Positions 1 to 6,070 of a stretch of 8,510 nucleotides of DNA are shown here, in pieces. This DNA is from Candidatus Altarchaeum sp. CG2_30_32_3053 (lineage in GTDB: Archaea > Altiarchaeota > Altiarchaeia > Altiarchaeales > Altiarchaeaceae): positions 1 to 8,510 of the forward strand of contig MNZY01000189.1 of NCBI GenBank assembly GCA_001873845.1, in the 5' to 3' direction. The notes under the pieces are model-generated. The model was not told where the DNA came from. It did no database searches and saw only the letters and a list, made by a program, of their open reading frames with translations. Both the position numbers and the translations under genes were made by a program. Each line of letters opens with the position of its first letter. The stretch's first letter is position 1.

Positions 1-59
1 ACGGAAATCTTGAGGAGATAAAGAGGATAAATTTTAAGCTCAAGAATGTAATTTATTAA
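1..59 (+). CDS. possible 3' end of a gene entering from the left edge
   Basis: From base 3 the frame is open to a TAA at 57-59 and would encode the last 18 residues of a protein, GNLEEIKRINFKLKNVIY. The mix of charged and hydrophobic residues looks like an ordinary helical C-terminus. No family can be recognised from so little, and a chance open frame of this length is quite possible in AT-rich DNA. The upstream sequence would decide. Confidence 0.35.
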   Translation, partial: GNLEEIKRINFKLKNVIY

Positions 60-257
60 GGGTATCATTCAACTTTAAATGCCCAAAAAAATTGTGATAC
101 AATTTTGTGTCCCTTTCATACGAAACATAACCACTAATTAATAATAAATGACTAAATATTTAAAATAATTAAATTATCATGATATAATTATGATTTATAA
201 GATTATAAAAGAATTATAAAAAGAATAAAAAGAAATTTAAATTTATTACCTCAAAGA

Positions 258-266
258 TTTATAAAA
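258..266 (+). promoter_or_regulatory. TATA-box-like element ahead of the decayed gene
   Basis: TTTATAAAA lies exactly 16 bases before an ATG at 283. This is the same motif at the same spacing as the element in front of threonine synthase (637-645 to ATG 662). There is no Shine-Dalgarno sequence between. This suggests that the broken frame downstream was once a leaderless archaeal gene. Confidence 0.4.
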
Positions 267-282
267 TTTTAGCAATTTTAAT

Positions 283-516
283 ATGGAAAGAAAATATTGA
301 AACATAGCACAACAAATATCATAGAAATTTAATGAAATTTTAATTCATTGGGATGAAAGAAAGGCGATTTTGGAAATGAAAGATGCAAATTTCCCGCATT
401 GGAGACAGACGGAATGGATTGGATGTCCAAAATATGGCAGCGGAATGGTAGGATTAGTTGCATCTATGCTCAAAATAAGACCAAGGTTATATGCAAATCA
501 TATTTTTGAGCAGTGA
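283..516 (+). pseudogene. decayed gene fragment, possibly a restriction-endonuclease N-terminus
   Basis: The frame starting with ATG at 283 reads MERKY, stop TGA (298-300), NIAQQIS, stop TAG (322-324), then runs open to TGA at 514-516. The part after the second stop includes HWDERKAILEMKDANFPHW and RQTEWIG, which looks like genuine protein with Trp, His and Pro that random AT-rich DNA rarely encodes. Reading through both stops gives one continuous, plausible N-terminus of about 45 residues (to about base 420). After that the sequence changes character (CPKYGSGMVGLV...) and merges with a direct repeat, so the gene was probably cut there. The segment recalls N-termini of some type II restriction enzymes, but this is only an impression from memory. 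A promoter-like element precedes it. The broken state is well supported; the identity is weak. Confidence 0.45.
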
Positions 517-547
517 GATTAGTTGCATCTATGCTCAAAATAAGACC
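452..547. repeat. pair of 31-bp direct repeats with a 34-bp spacer
   Basis: Two identical 31-bp copies lie at 452-482 and 517-547, each beginning GATTAGTTGCATC and ending CAAAATAAGACC. Identity stops sharply on both sides. Each copy contains a small dyad, GCAT-CT-ATGC. The 34-bp spacer carries TATTTTTGAGCA (501-512), a near-complement of TGCTCAAAATA in each repeat (467-477 and 532-542), so it could pair with either the upstream or the downstream copy. The dimensions resemble a minimal CRISPR unit, but there are only two repeats, no cas genes nearby, and a spacer related to the repeat. A remnant of a mobile element end or a local duplication is as likely. Confidence 0.6.
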
Positions 548-570
548 CATTATAAATCTTTTATAATGGG
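546..570. repeat. perfect 11-bp inverted repeat (hairpin)
   Basis: CCCATTATAAA (546-556) and TTTATAATGGG (560-570) are exact complements around a 3-base loop, TCT. The left arm starts inside the last two bases of the second 31-bp repeat. No T-run follows on the plus strand, so it is not a bacterial-style terminator. It could be an RNA hairpin, a protein-binding palindrome or a mobile-element end. Confidence 0.6.
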
Positions 571-636
571 GATTTAAATGAAAACGGTAAAATCGTATTT
601 GAACACCTTTTTAATTACTATCTAAATAATCAAAAA

Positions 637-645
637 TTTATAAAA
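637..645 (+). promoter_or_regulatory. TATA box of threonine synthase
   Basis: TTTATAAAA preceded by an A-rich stretch (CAAAAA, compatible with a BRE) ends 16 bases before the thrC ATG. The bases between contain no Shine-Dalgarno motif, so the transcript is probably leaderless or nearly so. Confidence 0.5.
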
Positions 646-661
646 TTTCACAGATTTTAAA

Positions 662-1858
662 ATGGAAAAATATATGCAATGCATTGACTGCGGAGAAAAA
701 TGGACAGAACAGCCAATATGGAGATGTCCAAAATGTGACGGGCTGCTGGAAATAAAATTTAAATTAAGTGCGGGCGACTTTGACCTGAAAAAAGCAAGAA
801 AACAGCGGCTTAATTTATGGAGATATGCAGACTTAATTCCAGCAAAAAAAAATGTATCCTTAAATGAAGGAGGAACGCCTCTTTACGAATGTAAAAATTT
901 ATGCGGGGAATTAAAGGTAAAATTGTTTGTCAAAAATGAAGGTGCAAATCCAACAGGGAGTTTTAAAGACAGAGGCATGACTGTTGGTGTTTCCAAAGCA
1001 ATTGAATTCGGAAAGAAAATTACAACCTGTGCATCAACGGGAAATACCTCCGCAAGTTTGGCTGCGTATTCTGCAAGAGGAAATTTAAAATGTGTTGTTT
1101 TTATTCCTTCGGGAAAAATTGCTTACGGGAAACTGGCACAGGCGCTGATTTTCGGGGCAAAGGTTATATCAATTGAGGGAAATTTTGACAAAGCACTTGA
1201 AATTGTATTTAAGATAAGTAACGGGGAAGGAATATATCTGCTTAATTCCATAAATCCTTATCGTTTAGAGGGACAGAAAACAATTGGTTTTGAAATTTTT
1301 GACGAATTAAATCATACACCTGACAGAGTAATTTTGCCTGTTGGAAATGCGGGAAATATATCTGCAATCTGGAAGGGGTTTAAAGAATTTTACGAGCTGG
1401 GAATTGCCGGTGAAAAGCCAAAAATGACAGGCATTCAGTCAGAAGGATCTAAGCCCATAGTGAATATGTTTAAAAATAAAAAAGAATATATTCCGGAAAA
1501 AAATCCTGAGACGATTGCTACTGCAATAAGAATAGGAAACCCAGTAAGCTGGAAGAAGGCAATTAATGCGGTCTATGAATCAAACGGGTATATGGAGTCA
1601 GTGAGCGACGAAGAAATTTTAAAGGCACAAAAACTGCTGTCAAGGAAAGAAGGCATATTTGTTGAACCAGCGTCTGCATCATCAATTGCCGGACTGATAA
1701 AATTAATTGACAAAGGAATTATTGACAAAGGTGAAGAAATCGTGTGTATAACAACAGGAAACGGATTAAAGGATCCAAACACAGTGGTTGATTCGTGTAA
1801 AAATGAAATAATTTATGCAAAGGAAGAAGATGTTGAAAATTTAATAAAGAAATTGTAA
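662..1858 (+). CDS. thrC: threonine synthase
   Basis: A PLP enzyme that converts O-phosphohomoserine and water to threonine and phosphate, the last step of threonine synthesis in the cytoplasm. The 398 residues fit the archaeal family. An N-terminal zinc-ribbon-like segment has cysteines at 7, 10, 22 and 25 (CIDC and CPKC). The fold-type II PLP core follows: the PLP lysine is K102 in NPTGSFKDRG, the substrate loop is ASTGNTSAS (124-132), the phosphate-cradling loop is GNAGN (228-232), and TGNGLKDP (365-372) is near the C-terminus. The start at 662 is preferred because it keeps the whole zinc ribbon and follows a TATA element; a second Met lies at residue 5. The gene is probably monocistronic. 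It converges on the antitoxin-like gene, with 14 bases between the stop codons. No truncation or missing catalytic residue is seen. Confidence 0.95.
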   Translation: MEKYMQCIDCGEKWTEQPIWRCPKCDGLLEIKFKLSAGDFDLKKARKQRLNLWRYADLIPAKKNVSLNEGGTPLYECKNLCGELKVKLFVKNEGANPTGSFKDRGMTVGVSKAIEFGKKITTCASTGNTSASLAAYSARGNLKCVVFIPSGKIAYGKLAQALIFGAKVISIEGNFDKALEIVFKISNGEGIYLLNSINPYRLEGQKTIGFEIFDELNHTPDRVILPVGNAGNISAIWKGFKEFYELGIAGEKPKMTGIQSEGSKPIVNMFKNKKEYIPEKNPETIATAIRIGNPVSWKKAINAVYESNGYMESVSDEEILKAQKLLSRKEGIFVEPASASSIAGLIKLIDKGIIDKGEEIVCITTGNGLKDPNTVVDSCKNEIIYAKEEDVENLIKKL

Positions 1859-1872
1859 TTTAAAATTTATAT

Positions 1873-2130
1873 TTACAACCGTTCATCTTCTTCTTTTCTT
1901 GACTCAATAACAGCAGCACTTAAATTTTTTTTATATTTTTTTGCCATTTGAACCGCAAAATTGTCCATGTCTTTATTCTCTTTATAAATTTTTGTCTTTT
2001 TTATCATTTCATTTATTGCTGCTTGTAGAAATTCCTCCTCATTTTTAAAATATCTGTTATCCACAAAACTTTTTATTTTTGAATTAAATATAAATTTATC
2101 AATGGTTGTATTTAATAGCACTTCATTCAT
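1873..2130 (-). CDS. small ribbon-helix-helix antitoxin-like protein
   Basis: An 85-residue protein of the size and style of archaeal VapB/CopG-like antitoxins. The segment NSKIKSFVDNRYFKNEEEFLQAA (16-38) followed by INEMIKK fits the two helices of a ribbon-helix-helix domain, and TTIDKFIF before it could be the DNA-contacting strand. The C-terminal part (50-85) is highly charged, contains AVIESRKEEDERL, and resembles the toxin-binding tail of such antitoxins. A toxin gene would normally follow on the same strand, but the next gene downstream is convergent thrC, so this is an orphan in the window. It has its own TATA-like element about 25 bases upstream. Family membership is inferred from pattern; a stand-alone RHH regulator is the main alternative. 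Confidence 0.6.
   Translation of the reverse strand: MNEVLLNTTIDKFIFNSKIKSFVDNRYFKNEEEFLQAAINEMIKKTKIYKENKDMDNFAVQMAKKYKKNLSAAVIESRKEEDERL
1924..1942 (+). terminator. T-runs likely ending thrC transcription, inside the opposite gene
   Basis: On the plus strand there are runs of eight T (1925-1932) and seven T (1936-1942), about 70 bases after the thrC stop. Archaeal RNA polymerase terminates on such T-tracts. They lie inside the convergent antitoxin-like gene, where they correspond to lysine codons (KKYKK). No comparable run occurs between the two stop codons. Confidence 0.35.
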
Positions 2131-2150
2131 TTTTAAAAATTTACAAATTA

Positions 2151-2160
2151 TTTTTATAAT
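2151..2160 (-). promoter_or_regulatory. TATA-like element of the antitoxin-like gene
   Basis: On the minus strand ATTATAAAAA is centred about 25 bases before the ATG at 2130, which places the transcription start at or next to the start codon. No Shine-Dalgarno motif is present. The AT-rich background lowers specificity. Confidence 0.4.
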
Positions 2161-2280
2161 TCTGATTATAAAATTTTTATTTACAATTAAAAGTATGTGT
2201 TTATATGTTTAAAATATCAACTCTTTTTTAAAACTTGTTTTGAAATTCTGAATAAAGTATTTTTTTAATTCAGTGAAAAC

Positions 2281-2913
2281 TTATTTTTCACCAGATTTTA
2301 ACTTTTTCTCAACAATTTCTCCATTCGGCGAAATTTCTGAAAATATAATTCCCTGAAATTTATAGACCTTTGTATCCTGCTTTAAATAATCCTGTGCATT
2401 TAGTCCTGCTTTCATACATGTTTTTTCCAGAAATTCCCTTTTCTTCCAGTTCCATTCAACAGGAACCTGTGGAAGCAGTAATCCGCTTCGCATCCCTTTT
2501 CTGACTATCAATCCGTCTCTCCCTATTTCTATAAATTTTTCATATTCATTTGGAGATGCCTTAATTAATTCCGGAGGGGTTAAAATTGTAACTTCAACAA
2601 CTATATTATCCAATTCTTCTTCTATCAGCGGATTAAATCTTGGATCTTTATAAGCAGCATACAGTGCTGCCTTTTTTAAACCGTCTATCAAAGGAAAAAC
2701 CGGTTCAGGAAATCCGATGCATCCTCTCAATTCATGGTTAGGGTATGTTTCAAGCGTTACAAAGACGCCGTATTTCTCTGAAAATTTTTTTGAAATTTCT
2801 CCAACATTTTCAACATTTTCATCTTCTTTGTCAGTTATATTTTTAAAAGTTTTTTCAATAGTTTTTCTCGCATATGTCACAAAAAAATTTCCGTCCTCTA
2901 AATTTATATCCAT
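2281..2913 (-). CDS. AMMECR1-domain protein
   Basis: A 210-residue protein covering a whole AMMECR1 domain, close to the usual archaeal length. The hallmark LRGCIG is at 62-67 (ELRGCIGF). Other conserved parts are AAYKDPRFNPL (86-96), VEVTILTPPE (106-115), GRDGLIVR (131-138) and SGLLLPQVPVEWNW (143-156), followed by the helix FLEKTCMKAGL. Structures of the archaeal family are known, and the domain is often encoded with MEMO and radical SAM partners; its precise biochemical role is not something I can state. Here neither partner is in the window. It lies 47 bases downstream of purU on the same strand, so co-transcription is likely. A palindromic TATA-like sequence (2917-2932) sits in the gap, but only 3-18 bases before the ATG, too close for a normal TATA box for this start. 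No Shine-Dalgarno motif is visible. Confidence 0.93.
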   Translation of the reverse strand: MDINLEDGNFFVTYARKTIEKTFKNITDKEDENVENVGEISKKFSEKYGVFVTLETYPNHELRGCIGFPEPVFPLIDGLKKAALYAAYKDPRFNPLIEEELDNIVVEVTILTPPELIKASPNEYEKFIEIGRDGLIVRKGMRSGLLLPQVPVEWNWKKREFLEKTCMKAGLNAQDYLKQDTKVYKFQGIIFSEISPNGEIVEKKLKSGEK

Positions 2914-2960
2914 TTCAAATTTTATAAAATTTAAATTTCAAATTTTTATTACTAAAACAA

Positions 2961-3812
2961 TTAATCAAAAACAACCGTTTTGTTTCCATACACCAAAATT
3001 TTATTTTCCAAATGTGCCTTTAACGCCCGTGTCAGAACCAGTTTTTCAACATTCTTTCCTTTTTCAATAAAATCAGACAATGTATTACTGTGACTGACCC
3101 TTACAACCTCCTGTTCAATTATCGGGCCGTTATCCAGTTCTTCCGTAACATAATGCGCAGTGACACCAACTAACTTTACTCCTCTTGTATATGCCTGTAA
3201 ATATGGTTTTGCACCTTTAAACGCCGGCAAAAAGGAATGATGCACATTTATTATTCTGTTTTGATAACTTTTAATAAAATTCGGACTTAAAATCTGCATA
3301 TATTTTGCCAGGACGATTGTATCTATTTTAAATTTTTCCAGCAGGCCCATTTCCTTTGTTTCCTGGGAAATTTTATTTTCCTGCGTTTTTTCTATCGTAT
3401 AATATCCACAGTTAAAAAATTTTGCCGTATTTTCCATATCCGGATGATTGCTTATTATTAACGGAATGTTGCATTTTAATTCATAAGATTTCTGCTTTAA
3501 AAGTATGTCAAATAAACAATGTTCTTCCTTTCCTGTAAAAATTGCGATATTTTGAATTTCCGATGAAAATTTTATTGAATGATGCATGCTGAATTTTTTT
3601 GCTATTGTGTGAAATTTATCCTTTATCATTTCTTTTTCAATCGCAAAATCCGCTAAATCAAACTCAACCCGCATAAATAATGTTTTACTTTCATCATCAA
3701 TATGCTGGTCTGCGTGCAGGATATTTCCATCATTTCTGTAAAGGAAGTCGGTAACGCCTGCAACAATTCCTTTTCTGTCAGGGCATGCTAATAAAATAGT
3801 AGCGGTTTCCAT
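2961..3812 (-). CDS. purU: formyltetrahydrofolate deformylase
   Basis: Hydrolyses 10-formyl-tetrahydrofolate to formate and tetrahydrofolate. In organisms that use formate-dependent purine enzymes (PurT, or archaeal PurP) this supplies the formate. The 283 residues match the family length. An N-terminal ACT domain (about 1-85) opens with LLACPDRKGIVAGVTDFLY, and a formyltransferase-fold catalytic domain follows (about 86-283). The catalytic set of that fold is present: N189 and H191 in NVHHSFLPAF, and D227 in ELDNGPI. AKYMQILSP (169-177) and the C-terminal RALKAHLENKILVYGNKT are also family landmarks. It is divergent to metG across 179 bases containing a duplicated promoter, and is probably co-transcribed with the AMMECR1 gene downstream. 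Its presence implies a folate-type one-carbon carrier in this archaeon. Family assignment is strong; the physiological role is inferred. Confidence 0.94.
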   Translation of the reverse strand: METATILLACPDRKGIVAGVTDFLYRNDGNILHADQHIDDESKTLFMRVEFDLADFAIEKEMIKDKFHTIAKKFSMHHSIKFSSEIQNIAIFTGKEEHCLFDILLKQKSYELKCNIPLIISNHPDMENTAKFFNCGYYTIEKTQENKISQETKEMGLLEKFKIDTIVLAKYMQILSPNFIKSYQNRIINVHHSFLPAFKGAKPYLQAYTRGVKLVGVTAHYVTEELDNGPIIEQEVVRVSHSNTLSDFIEKGKNVEKLVLTRALKAHLENKILVYGNKTVVFD

Positions 3813-3816
3813 TTAA

Positions 3817-3864
3817 ATTTTATTTTATCCGAATTTTATAATTTTATTTTATCCGAATTTTATA
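3817..3864 (-). repeat. exact 2 x 24-bp tandem repeat doubling the purU TATA element
   Basis: Bases 3817-3840 and 3841-3864 are identical 24-mers, and the first ten bases of a partial third copy are approximated at 3865-3874. On the minus strand each unit contains TATAAAAT followed by TCGGATAAAATAAAAT. The copy nearest the gene has its TATA-like core at 3833-3840, centred about 24 bases before the purU ATG, the right distance for a near-leaderless start. The second core is at 3857-3864. The CGG trinucleotide is the only GC-rich spot in each unit. Confidence 0.8.
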
Positions 3865-3968
3865 AATTTTATTTACAAATAACAATATTATGCTGACCCA
3901 TAAAATTAAAATAATTATATATTTGTTTTTTTACTAATATTTCTAATAATAAACAGTTACAAATAAAA

Positions 3969-3979
3969 TTTATATAAAA
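3969..3979 (+). promoter_or_regulatory. TATA-like element of metG
   Basis: TTTATATAAAA ends 12 bases before the metG ATG at 3992. No Shine-Dalgarno motif lies between, so transcription and translation probably begin close together. Confidence 0.4.
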
Positions 3980-3991
3980 GATATATGTAAG

Positions 3992-6070
3992 ATGAACAAA
4001 CCAAAGCCAAAGGAAAAAATTTTAATAACCTCTGCACTGCCGTATGTAAATAACATCCCACACATCGGAAACATCGTCGGAAGCCATCTTCCAGCAGACA
4101 TTTTTGCGAGATTTATGAGAATGCTTGATTATGATGTGACCTTCGTAGGTGGTGCAGACGAACACGGAACTCCGATTGAAATTGCAGCCCAAAAGAAAAA
4201 TTTAAATCCAAAGGAATTATGCGATTATTACTACAATATCCACAAAAAAATTTACGAATGGTTAAATATAAGTTATGATATTTTTTCAAGAACATCAAAT
4301 AAAATTCATCACCGCACAACACAGGAATTTTTTATGGAAATTTATAAAAACAGATACATTAAAGAAGGAAAAATCAGGCTTCCGTATTGTGAAAAATGTA
4401 ATCGTGTTTTGCCTGACAGATATGTTGAAGGAACCTGTCCACACTGCGGATATGAAAAGGCAAGGGGTGACCAGTGCGAGATGTGCGGGAATATGATGAA
4501 TCCAACTGATCTTAAGAATCAGAGATGTGCAATCTGCTGTTCAACTCCAAAAATTGCTGAAAGGGCCCATTTGTTTTTTGAATTAAACAAGTTAAGCAGC
4601 ACTTTGGAAGAATGGATTAAAAGCAAAAAAGGAATATGGAATGATAAAGTAATTGCAGAATCACTCGGATGGATTAAAGAAGGGCTAAAAGAAAGGTGCA
4701 TAACAAGGGATATAAAATGGGGGGTTAAGGTTCCAACAGAAAATTTTACAGATAATGTTTTTTATGTGTGGTTTGATGCTCCAATCGGATATATCTCTTT
4801 TACCAATGAACTCGGAAAAAATTTATGGGAAAAGAATATTAATAATAATGCAGACAACGTCCAAATTTATCATTTTATCGGAAAGGACAACATAATATTT
4901 CACACGATTTTCTGGCCCGCAATGCTTCTTGCAAATGGAAAATACAATATGCCTTACAATGTCGTAGGATTGCAGTATCTGAATTATGAAGGCGGAAAAA
5001 TTTCAAAGTCGCAGAATAGAGGGGTATTTTGTGAAAATCTGCCAGACAGCGGAATTGAGAGCGATGTGTGGCGGTTTTATCTGACATTTTTAATTCCAGA
5101 AAACAGCGATGCTGAATGGAAATGGGATGAATTTATTAATAAAACAAATAGCGAATTAATCGGAAATTTTGGAAATTTTATAAATAGAACAATGTTGTTT
5201 ATTGAAAAAAATTTTAATGGAAGGATAAATTTTAAGGACATAAATTTTGGCGATGACGAATATAATTTAATAAACGATATTAGAAAGAAGGCAGAGGAGT
5301 ATAAAAAATTAATGTTAAACATACACATCCGCGAAGGGTTGAAGAAAATTCTGGAAATCAGCGACACAGGTAACAAATATATGCAAAAAAAGGCACCGTG
5401 GAAGGATTTAAATAAAAATATTACAAATTGTCAAAGAACAATGTATTGCTGTGTATTAATCTGTTATTATCTGGCAAATATTTGTCAACCATTCCTGCCA
5501 AATTCATCAATAAAAATTTACAAGATGCTAAATTTAATGTCCGAGCCGAAATTTGAATATATTTATAATAATGAGATTGAATTTGAAATTAAGGATGTTT
5601 CACCTTTATTTAAGAAAATGGATGAAAAAATTATCAATGAAGTAAAAAGAAAGGTCACAAAAATCGGAGTTGAAACCAAGGAAGGAAAAGGTAGTGAAAG
5701 TAAGGAAGAAAGTAAGAAAAAAATAAACACAAAAGACAAGGAAAACAAAGAAATTACTTATGAGGAATTTAAAAAGATAAATTTAAAGGTCGGAACAATT
5801 GAGGATGCAGAAGAAATTCCGAAGTCAGATCGGCTGATAAAACTTACAGTAAATGTAGGAAAAGAAAAACGAACAATTCTTGCTGGAATAAAGAAATTTT
5901 ATAAACTAGACGATTTACTCAATAAGCAGGTTGTTGTGCTTACAAATTTAAAGCCGAGAAAGATGATGAATATAGAATCACAAGGGATGATTCTGGCTGC
6001 TGAGGATAAGGGAGGAATAAAATTGCTTGTTATTGATAAAAAGACAGAGAAAGGAAGTGAAATTGGATGA
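3992..6070 (+). CDS. metG: methionyl-tRNA synthetase with C-terminal tRNA-binding domain
   Basis: Charges tRNA-Met with methionine in the cytoplasm, for both initiation and elongation. The 692 residues show a class I synthetase. The HIGH-type motif is PHIGN (23-27). The connective insert carries two zinc knuckles, C133-C136 with C149-C152 and C162-C165 with C179-C182. VWFDAPIGY is at 259-267, and the KMSKS loop reads KISKS (336-340), a mild variant. A helical anticodon-binding domain follows (about 370-540). A Lys/Glu-rich linker (about 548-588) joins it to an OB-fold tRNA-binding domain (about 590-692), including KVGTIEDAEEIPKSDRLIKL and the landmark LKPRKMMNIESQGMILAA. Some archaea encode this last domain as a separate protein; here it is fused. 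The stop codon overlaps the glycosyltransferase start by four bases, indicating one transcript. The start at 3992 follows a TATA-like element. Confidence 0.97.
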   Translation: MNKPKPKEKILITSALPYVNNIPHIGNIVGSHLPADIFARFMRMLDYDVTFVGGADEHGTPIEIAAQKKNLNPKELCDYYYNIHKKIYEWLNISYDIFSRTSNKIHHRTTQEFFMEIYKNRYIKEGKIRLPYCEKCNRVLPDRYVEGTCPHCGYEKARGDQCEMCGNMMNPTDLKNQRCAICCSTPKIAERAHLFFELNKLSSTLEEWIKSKKGIWNDKVIAESLGWIKEGLKERCITRDIKWGVKVPTENFTDNVFYVWFDAPIGYISFTNELGKNLWEKNINNNADNVQIYHFIGKDNIIFHTIFWPAMLLANGKYNMPYNVVGLQYLNYEGGKISKSQNRGVFCENLPDSGIESDVWRFYLTFLIPENSDAEWKWDEFINKTNSELIGNFGNFINRTMLFIEKNFNGRINFKDINFGDDEYNLINDIRKKAEEYKKLMLNIHIREGLKKILEISDTGNKYMQKKAPWKDLNKNITNCQRTMYCCVLICYYLANICQPFLPNSSIKIYKMLNLMSEPKFEYIYNNEIEFEIKDVSPLFKKMDEKIINEVKRKVTKIGVETKEGKGSESKEESKKKINTKDKENKEITYEEFKKINLKVGTIEDAEEIPKSDRLIKLTVNVGKEKRTILAGIKKFYKLDDLLNKQVVVLTNLKPRKMMNIESQGMILAAEDKGGIKLLVIDKKTEKGSEIG
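6053..6060 (+). promoter_or_regulatory. Shine-Dalgarno site for the glycosyltransferase
   Basis: GGAAGTGA matches seven of eight bases of GGAGGTGA, the complement of the archaeal 16S rRNA 3' end, and sits 6 bases before the ATG at 6067. This supports the start at 6067 over the ATG at 6091, which has no such site. It lies inside the end of metG. Confidence 0.6.

Larger units (their letters stand above)
60..661. other. gene-poor region before threonine synthase
   Basis: About 600 bases with no intact gene. Bases 60-257 are extremely AT-rich and I see only short inverted repeats there (for example GTATCA at 62-67 against TGATAC at 94-99). Bases 258-516 hold a TATA element and a decayed reading frame. 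Bases 452-570 hold a direct-repeat pair and a strong hairpin. Bases 571-636 show nothing convincing beyond a 15-codon frame starting at 578 that resembles no family. The composition shifts visibly at about 360-545, where GC rises compared with the flanks, as expected for a remnant of former coding or inserted DNA. Confidence 0.6.
3813..3991. promoter_or_regulatory. divergent purU / metG promoter region
   Basis: A 179-base AT-rich gap between genes transcribed away from each other. The purU side (3817-3864) is an exact tandem duplication containing two TATA-like elements. The metG side ends in a TATA-like sequence at 3969-3979. The middle (about 3877-3960) is AT-rich and shows no clear operator or structured RNA. 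Confidence 0.5.

Noticed and set aside
452..547. A genuine CRISPR array
   Set aside because: Only two repeats, no cas gene in the window, a spacer partly complementary to the repeat, and no familiar archaeal repeat ending. Kept only as a direct-repeat pair.
578..625. A 15-codon peptide (MKTVKSYLNTFLITI) upstream of thrC as a leader peptide
   Set aside because: It lies upstream of the thrC TATA element, has no run of Thr codons and no attenuator-like structure after it.
2248..2273. Inverted repeat CTGAAT...ATTCAG after the AMMECR1 gene as a terminator
   Set aside because: A 6-bp AT-rich stem with no strong T-run following on the minus strand is too weak to call in this composition.
2717..3070. 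Plus-strand open frame across the AMMECR1 and purU genes
   Set aside because: It overlaps two well-supported minus-strand genes and its product is a Phe/Ser-rich shadow sequence with no domain signs.
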